Position numbers and translations under genes: made by a program | Assembly (NCBI GenBank): GCA_035762175.1 | Contig: DASTPP010000364.1 | Location: forward strand, 1-27,835 | Reading direction: 5' to 3' | DNA from: DASTPP01 sp035762175 | GTDB taxonomy: Bacteria > Myxococcota_A > Polyangia > Polyangiales > Polyangiaceae | Length of the DNA: 27,835 nt | The notes under the pieces: model-generated | Seen by the model: the letters and a program-made list of their open reading frames with translations, nothing else | What the model was told of the DNA's origin: nothing | Database searches by the model: none | Part shown: in pieces, positions 23,562 through 27,835 of the stretch | Layout: every line of letters begins with the position of its first letter | Numbering within the stretch: position 1 is the first letter of the stretch

Positions 23562-24674
23562 TTGGGCCGAAACGACGCGCTCCGCGAGGCGCTCTGGCAC
23601 CTGTTCGGGCCGGTGCGGCCGTACCTCGACGACGAGGGCGTCGGCAGCGTGCTCATCAACGGCCCCGACGAGGTCTTCGTCGAGCGCGGCGGGCGGCTCG
23701 AGCGGGTGCCCGCCCGCTTCGCCGACCGCGCCTCGCTCGAGGCGGCGCTGCAGAGCGCGGCGCAGTTCGCCGGCGCGCGGCTCGACGGGCGGCACCCGGT
23801 GCTCGAGGCCGCGCTGCCCGACGGCTCGCGGCTCGAGGCCGTGCTGCCGCCGGCCGCCCCCGAGGGCCCCTACGCGGCCATCCGGCGGCGGCGCTCCGGC
23901 GAGCTGTCGCTCGAGCGGCTCGTCGAGGCCGGCGCGCTCAGCGACGACGCCGCCCAGGCGCTGCGCGCGCTGCTGGCGGCCCGCTGCCAGGTCCTCGTCA
24001 GCGGCGCGGCCTCCTCCGGCAAGAGCTCGCTGCTCGGCGCCCTGATCGCCGCCGCCCCCGAGGGCGAGCGCGTCGTCGTCGTCGAAGAGGGGCGCGAGCT
24101 CGCCGCCGCGCGCCCGCACACGCTGCGCCTCGAGACCGGCGCCGGCGACGCGCGCGAGCTCCTGCGCGCCGCCCTGCGCCTGCGCCCCGACCGCCTCGTC
24201 GTCGGCGAGCTGCGCGGCGCCGAGGCGCTCGACTTCGCCCAGGCCATGGCCGGCGGCTTCGGCACCCTGGCCGCGCTGCGCGCCTCGCACCCGCGCGACG
24301 CGCTCGCGCGCTTCGAGGGGCTCTGCCTGATGGCCGACGCGCACCTGCCCCCGCTCGCCGTGCGCAACCTGCTCGCCGGCGGCCTGCACGCCGTCGTGCA
24401 CACCGCCCGCCTGCACGACGGCTCCTGCCGCGTCACCCACGTGAGCGAGGTGCGCGGCTTCGACGTGCGCGAGGGCACGTACCTCACCGTCGACCTCTTC
24501 TACCGTCCCTACCGCGGCGTCGTGGCCGACGGCGCCGCGCAGAGCGAGCTCATCCCCACCGGCACCTTGCCCCGCTTCCTGCCGCGGCTGCGCGAACACG
24601 GCGTCGACCTGCCCCTCGCCGTCTACGAGATGGCCGAGCGGCGCGGCACCTCGAGCCCGCCCGAGCGCGCCTGA
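23562..24674 (+). CDS. CpaF/TadA-like type II/IV secretion ATPase without FHA domain
   Basis: The 370-residue motor ATPase has the N-terminal CpaF signature (VGSVLINGPDEVFVERGGRL), Walker A GAASSGKS (148-155), an Asp-box region VVVEEGREL with Glu in place of Asp, and Walker B region VVGELRG (215-219) with the conserved Glu. The His box reads LRASHPRDAL instead of the usual IHANSPRDAL. Such hexameric ATPases power assembly of Tad/Flp pili or type II-like secretion. The only plausible start is TTG 23562, 10 nt after mglA stops, placed where homologues begin (ALREALWHLFGPVRPYL). It is probably co-transcribed with mglBA. The altered boxes may mean slow or regulatory ATP turnover. Confidence 0.87.
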   Translation: MGRNDALREALWHLFGPVRPYLDDEGVGSVLINGPDEVFVERGGRLERVPARFADRASLEAALQSAAQFAGARLDGRHPVLEAALPDGSRLEAVLPPAAPEGPYAAIRRRRSGELSLERLVEAGALSDDAAQALRALLAARCQVLVSGAASSGKSSLLGALIAAAPEGERVVVVEEGRELAAARPHTLRLETGAGDARELLRAALRLRPDRLVVGELRGAEALDFAQAMAGGFGTLAALRASHPRDALARFEGLCLMADAHLPPLAVRNLLAGGLHAVVHTARLHDGSCRVTHVSEVRGFDVREGTYLTVDLFYRPYRGVVADGAAQSELIPTGTLPRFLPRLREHGVDLPLAVYEMAERRGTSSPPERA

Positions 24675-24821
24675 GTCGGCGGCGGCGCTCGCCCCCGCGC
24701 CCCCGCGCGCCCGGCCCGAGCGACGTGCGTGCCGTACGCGACGACCGCGAGCGCGGATCGCCCCCGCGCGCCCGGCCCGAGCTGCCCGGCGGGCGCCCCG
24801 AAGGGGCTCGCGGGTGGGCCG

Positions 24822-24920
24822 TCGCGCGCCCCGGGTTCGAGGGCGAGCGGGAGCGGGCGTGGCGGTGCTCGCCTGGGTAGGAACGCGCCCTCGCGCGTCC
24901 TGGGTTCGAGGGCGAGCGGG
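24822..24920. repeat. 30-bp direct repeat, two copies
   Basis: 24822-24851 and 24891-24920 match at 28 of 30 positions, with both differences C to T, and start 69 bp apart. The shared core includes GGGTTCGAGGGCGAGCGGG. The function is not evident. Confidence 0.8.
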
Positions 24921-24960
24921 GGGCCTCTCCGGGTGAAACCTTTCATCGGCGGCGGAACTT

Positions 24961-24978
24961 TGATCCACCCCTGGATCA
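24961..24978. promoter_or_regulatory. 18-bp inverted repeat, possible activator site
   Basis: TGATCCA and TGGATCA flank CCCC. The centre is about 128 bp upstream of the -24 element at 25098, a normal distance for the upstream site of a sigma54 enhancer-binding protein. That role is inference. Confidence 0.4.
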
Positions 24979-25096
24979 TCTATCCTCCGGGTTACGTCCC
25001 CCTGTCGGGCGGGTGAGACACGCACCTACCCCAAGCTTTGTCGGTGTTTTTTTCCAATCGCAGGCGGGCAAAGGCGGTCGGGAGGCCACTTCGCAA

Positions 25097-25112
25097 TGGC
25101 TCATTTTTTGCT
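25097..25112 (+). promoter_or_regulatory. Sigma54-type (-24/-12) promoter of flp pilin gene
   Basis: TGGCTCATTTTTTGCT keeps the invariant GG and GC separated by ten bases and matches the TGGCAC-N5-TTGCW consensus except A to T at one position. Transcription would begin near 25123, about 60 nt before the pilin ATG. It requires an ATP-dependent enhancer-binding activator. It lies in one of the few AT-rich stretches of the window. Confidence 0.7.
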
Positions 25113-25181
25113 CGTTCTCAATTCGCCCCGCCGCAGCGGGTCGACGACCCGGTGACCGAAGCGCCCTGGGGAGAGGACGCA

Positions 25182-25352
25182 ATGAAGCAGTTGTTGACCG
25201 ATGGCCGAGGCGCAAACTTGGCTGAGTACCTGATCTTCGTCGGGGTGCTCGCCATCATTGCCGTCGTCGGCTTTCGCGCGCTCGGTCACGAAGAGCCGCG
25301 CGGCGAGCTCGAGCCGCTGAACGTACTCGAGCACCTGACTGGCGGCAGCTGA
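25182..25352 (+). CDS. flp: Flp-type (type IVb) pilin, very short
   Basis: The 56-residue product has a short basic/polar leader MKQLLTDGRG, then ANLAEYLIFVGVLAIIAVVG. Cleavage after Gly10 gives Glu at +5 and Tyr at +6, the defining Flp signature read by TadV/CpaA prepilin peptidases, followed by one hydrophobic helix and a short acidic tail. The mature protein would be 46 residues. The start is ATG 25182, with GAGAGG about 5 nt upstream; an in-frame start further upstream would put ~48 extra residues before the leader. Flp pilins polymerise into thin adhesive pili. The FHA-CpaF gene follows 170 bp later and the mglBA-linked ATPase lies upstream. No TadB/C, CpaB/C or peptidase gene is in the window. 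Confidence 0.88.
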   Translation: MKQLLTDGRGANLAEYLIFVGVLAIIAVVGFRALGHEEPRGELEPLNVLEHLTGGS

Positions 25353-25361
25353 GCCCGCGGT

Positions 25362-25397
25362 CGCGCGCGCCCCCGCCCGGGGCCACGGGCGCGCGCG
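25362..25397 (+). terminator. Hairpin after the pilin gene
   Basis: CGCGCGCGCCC (25362-25372) pairs perfectly with GGGCGCGCGCG (25387-25397) around a 14-nt loop, starting 10 nt after the flp stop. A T-rich patch (GTTTCTTCG) follows a few bases later. It may terminate or attenuate transcription so that the pilin is made in excess of the downstream ATPase. Confidence 0.5.
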
Positions 25398-25522
25398 CGG
25401 GTGGCGTTTCTTCGTTCGCACGAAACGTAACGCCCCCGCCCCCGGCCAACGCGCCGCGCGTCGGCGCCCCGTTCGCTTTCGCGATGCGGCCCGGTCGGGC
25501 GTGGTATCGTGCGCGCCTCGCG

Positions 25523-27499
25523 ATGGACGTCGACGTCGTCATTCAAGCCGAAGACGGCTCCCGCCAGGTGCGCAGGCTGAACGCCCGGGGCGTCATCTCC
25601 GTCGGCCGCAGCCCCCGCTCCGCGCTCTACCTCGAGAGCGATCTCGTCTCGCGCCAGCACATCCTGGTCGACGTGTACGAGCAGGGCCTGCGCGTCGAAG
25701 ACACCTCGACGAACGGCACGCTCGCGGGCGCCACCTTGCTGCGGCGCTCGGCGGCCGAGGTGCCCTTCGGCACGCCCATCGTGGTCGGCAACTACACGCT
25801 GCTCTTCCAGCCCGCCGACGACGCGGCCGAGCCGCCGAGCAACCCGACGGTGGTGAGCGCCGATGGCGAAGAGCGCCCGCCGACGGTCGCGCCGTCGGCC
25901 CTGCCGAGGCCGGCGCCGATGCCGACCGTCCCCGGGGCGACCCCCGAGCCGCCGCGCGCCGCCGCGCCCGTCCGCCCCTCGCAACGCCCGCCGCGCCCCC
26001 CGGCCCCGCCGGGGCGCCGCTCGTCCGACGCCGGCGCGAAGGCGCCGGGCGCCGCGCCCTCGGGCCCGCCCCCGGCCGCGCCCTCCGTCCCCCCCGCCCC
26101 CGCCGCGCCCGCCTTCGCGGCCGCCCCGGCCGCGCCTGCCTTCGGGCCCGCCTTCGCGGCCGCCCCGGCCGCGCCCGCCTTCGCGCCTGCCTTCGCGGCC
26201 GCCCCCCCGGCCCCCTTCGCGCCGCAGGCCGTCGACGCCGAGACGGCGCTGCGCCGCGAGCTGCACCGGCAGCTCGCCGAGCAGCTCGACGCGTCCGCGC
26301 TCGACCCGGGCCGCGGCGGCGATCTGGGGTCGCGGGCCGAGCTCCAGGCGGCCGTGCGCCGCCTGCTGCGCGGCGCCGAGGGCCGGCTGCCACCGCGCGC
26401 CGACGCCGAGGCGCTCGCGGCCGAGCTGGCCGACGAGGCGATCGGGCTCGGCCCCCTCGGCGAGCTGCTGAACGATCCGCTGGTCGAAGAGATCTTGGTG
26501 GTCGACCCGCGGACGATCTACGCCGAGCGCGACGGGCGCCGCGAGCGGGTCAACGCGCGCTTCACCGACGAAGACCGGGTGCTCGTGGCGCTCGGCCGCC
26601 TGCTGGCGCCCGCGGGCGTGCGGCTCGACGGGCGGGCGCCCTTCGTCGAGGCGCGGCTCGGGGGCGGGCTGCACGTGCACGCGGCGCTGCCGCCGCTCTC
26701 GTCGCGCGGGCCCTGCGTCACGGTGCGCAAGGCGGCGCGGGCGGCGCTCTCGCTCGAGCGGCTCGTGCGCGTCGGCGCCCTCGACGAGGCCGTCGCGCGC
26801 TTCCTTTCGCACAGCGTCGCGGCCCGCAAGAACGTCCTCGTGTCGGGGGGCCAGGGCACCGGCAAGACCGCCCTGCTCGCCGCGCTCGCCGCGGCGTTCG
26901 GGCCCGACGAGCGCGTCGTCACGGTCGAAGACGTGGGCGAGCTCGGCCTGCGCCACCCGCACCTCATCGCGCTCGTCGCGCCGCCCGGCGAGGGCCCCCT
27001 CCCCGGCTGGACGCCGCGCGCCCTCGTGCACCAGGCCCTGCGCATGCGGCCCGACCGCGTCGTGCTCGGCGCCTGCGTCGGCGACGAGGCCTTCGAGCTC
27101 TTGCGCGCCATGCACGCCGGCTGCGACGGGTCGATGACCACGATCAACGCGCACTCGCCCCGCGAGGCGCTCGCGCGCTTCGAGGCGCTCGCCCGCTCGG
27201 GCTCGCCCTCGCCGGCGGGCACGTCGGTGCGCCAAGACATCGCCGCGGCCCTGCACCTCGTCGTCCAGCAGACGCGCTACCACGACGGCAGCCGCAAGGT
27301 GAGCGCCGTCAGCGAGGTCACGGGCATCGACCCCGAGACGGGCGAGCTGCAACTCTCCGACATCTTTCGCTTCGAGCGCACGGGCGCCGACGGGGCCGGC
27401 CGCGTGCTCGGCGCCTTCCGGCCGACGGGGCACCTGCCGACCTTCCTGCAGGCGCTCGTCGAGCAGGGCCTCGTCCCGCCGGGCGGCCCTTACCTCTAG
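25523..27499 (+). CDS. FHA-CpaF fusion ATPase (Tad/secretion motor)
   Basis: This 658-residue protein has an N-terminal FHA domain (about 3-97) with the binding residues present: G28 R29 (SVGRS), S43 xxH46 (VSRQHI) and N64 G65 (TSTNGT). A Pro/Ala linker with FAAAPAAPAF repeats covers ~100-235. The CpaF/TadA ATPase follows (~238-655): Walker A GGQGTGKT (442-449) and Asp box TVEDVGEL. The usual Walker-B GExRG is here GACVG (516-520), and the His box reads TINAHSPREAL where the family has TIHANSPRDAL. ATG 25523 is used because FHA begins there; ATG 25484 is in frame upstream, and no good ribosome site is seen for either. The FHA domain suggests control of motor activity by Ser/Thr phosphorylation. 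Confidence 0.9.
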   Translation: MDVDVVIQAEDGSRQVRRLNARGVISVGRSPRSALYLESDLVSRQHILVDVYEQGLRVEDTSTNGTLAGATLLRRSAAEVPFGTPIVVGNYTLLFQPADDAAEPPSNPTVVSADGEERPPTVAPSALPRPAPMPTVPGATPEPPRAAAPVRPSQRPPRPPAPPGRRSSDAGAKAPGAAPSGPPPAAPSVPPAPAAPAFAAAPAAPAFGPAFAAAPAAPAFAPAFAAAPPAPFAPQAVDAETALRRELHRQLAEQLDASALDPGRGGDLGSRAELQAAVRRLLRGAEGRLPPRADAEALAAELADEAIGLGPLGELLNDPLVEEILVVDPRTIYAERDGRRERVNARFTDEDRVLVALGRLLAPAGVRLDGRAPFVEARLGGGLHVHAALPPLSSRGPCVTVRKAARAALSLERLVRVGALDEAVARFLSHSVAARKNVLVSGGQGTGKTALLAALAAAFGPDERVVTVEDVGELGLRHPHLIALVAPPGEGPLPGWTPRALVHQALRMRPDRVVLGACVGDEAFELLRAMHAGCDGSMTTINAHSPREALARFEALARSGSPSPAGTSVRQDIAAALHLVVQQTRYHDGSRKVSAVSEVTGIDPETGELQLSDIFRFERTGADGAGRVLGAFRPTGHLPTFLQALVEQGLVPPGGPYL

Positions 27500-27507
27500 C
27501 GGGCGCC

Positions 27508-27523
27508 CGGGCCGGCCGGCCCG
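27508..27523 (+). terminator. 16-bp perfect palindrome after FHA-CpaF gene
   Basis: CGGGCCGG followed directly by CCGGCCCG, beginning 9 nt after the TAG stop. No T-tract follows. It could act as a terminator or 3' stabiliser, but GC-only palindromes also arise by chance in DNA of this composition. Confidence 0.3.
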
Positions 27524-27622
27524 CGCCTCGAGCGGGCGCCCCGCCCGAAGGGCCCGCCCCCGGCGCGCCCCCCGCGACATGCTACGACGTCGCGCACGCG
27601 CCCCGGCGCGCCGGTCGCCCCC

Positions 27623-27835
27623 ATGCTCCGCCCCCTCTGCGTCGCGCTCGCGTTCGCCCTCCTCGCCCCTTTCGCTTGCGACAACACGCCCCAGCTCGCA
27701 CCGCTGCGCACCGACGAAGCGGGCGAAGGCGGCCGCGGCGGCGAGGGCGGCGCCGCGGGCGGGGCGGCGGGGGCTGGCGGCCCGGCGGCGGGGGCCGGGG
27801 GGGCTGGCCCGGCCGGCGGCGCGGGCGGCGGCAAC
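27623..27835 (+). CDS. Gly-rich lipoprotein, 3' truncated by window end
   Basis: The first 71 codons are visible. A hydrophobic signal ends in APFAC (C19) followed by Asp-Asn, a somewhat atypical lipobox but with the expected cysteine. After about 15 residues it enters a Gly/Ala/Pro low-complexity linker (EGGRGGEGGAAGG...), the same design as the lipoprotein at 20295. Asp at +2 after the Cys would predict inner-membrane retention by the E. coli rule, which may not hold in myxobacteria. The domain beyond the linker is not in the window. Confidence 0.8.
   Translation, partial: MLRPLCVALAFALLAPFACDNTPQLAPLRTDEAGEGGRGGEGGAAGGAAGAGGPAAGAGGAGPAGGAGGGN

Larger units (their letters stand above)
24675..25181. 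other. Intergenic region with pilin promoter and repeats
   Basis: This 507-bp region contains a 30-bp direct repeat, an 18-bp inverted repeat (24961-24978), an AT-rich patch (25020-25130) that stands out from the surrounding GC-rich DNA, and a sigma54-type promoter. A frame across 24729-25016 was considered but has no protein-like features. Confidence 0.6.

Noticed and set aside
24729..25016. Small 95-codon gene between the two ATPases
   Set aside because: It runs through a direct repeat and an inverted repeat, has no ribosome site, and its composition is not protein-like.

Overview
The window is extremely GC-rich (well above 70% by eye) and reads as chromosome from a myxobacterium-like organism (phylum Myxococcota). 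The strongest taxonomic signals are an mglB-mglA pair whose products match the Myxococcus polarity/motility proteins nearly residue for residue at the key sites, FHA proteins beginning MWKLQID, lipoproteins with a Gly-rich linker directly after the lipobox, a PEGA-like protein, and a sigma54-type promoter in front of a pilin gene. The placement rests on gene content, not on rRNA. No rRNA, tRNA, CRISPR array, transposase or phage gene was recognised.

Layout. (1) 1-380: a 21-bp-period repeat field containing a 51-bp perfect inverted repeat and 16-28 bp palindromes, lying just 3' of a minus-strand gene for a cereblon-like CULT-domain protein (370-801). (2) 864-5115, plus strand: a SNF2-family helicase preceded by a chain of overlapping mini-ORFs made by a 38-bp tandem duplication of its own start region, then a SWIM zinc-finger protein with a histone-H1-like Lys/Ala tail. 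(3) 5264-9633, minus strand: a tightly coupled pair, a metallophosphoesterase fused to an AAA/STAND-like ATPase and a second ATPase of the same general class carrying a membrane segment and a long coiled coil. I regard this as the best candidate for an undescribed conflict or signalling system. (4) 10313-17056, plus strand: lipoprotein, AlkB-type demethylase, two-[4Fe-4S] CCG-domain protein, sensor histidine kinase, small unknown protein, RNase PH and RdgB, mostly with overlapping or near-overlapping ends, closed by a 32-bp perfect palindrome. (5) 17454-21731, plus strand: FHA membrane protein, PEGA-like envelope protein and a Gly-rich beta-helix-like lipoprotein. (6) 22439-24674: mglB, mglA and a CpaF/TadA-type ATPase, apparently one operon. 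(7) 25097-27499: a sigma54-type promoter, a 56-residue Flp-type pilin and an FHA-CpaF ATPase. (8) 27623-end: a lipoprotein gene cut by the window edge.

Regions 6 and 7 appear to belong together: the MglA/MglB GTPase switch, two divergent CpaF-like motor ATPases (one with FHA but an altered Walker-B region, one without FHA but with the Walker-B glutamate) and a pilin with the G/E+5 processing motif. This suggests a Tad-like pilus or secretion machine tied to cell-polarity control. All functional statements come from reading motifs; no database search was run.
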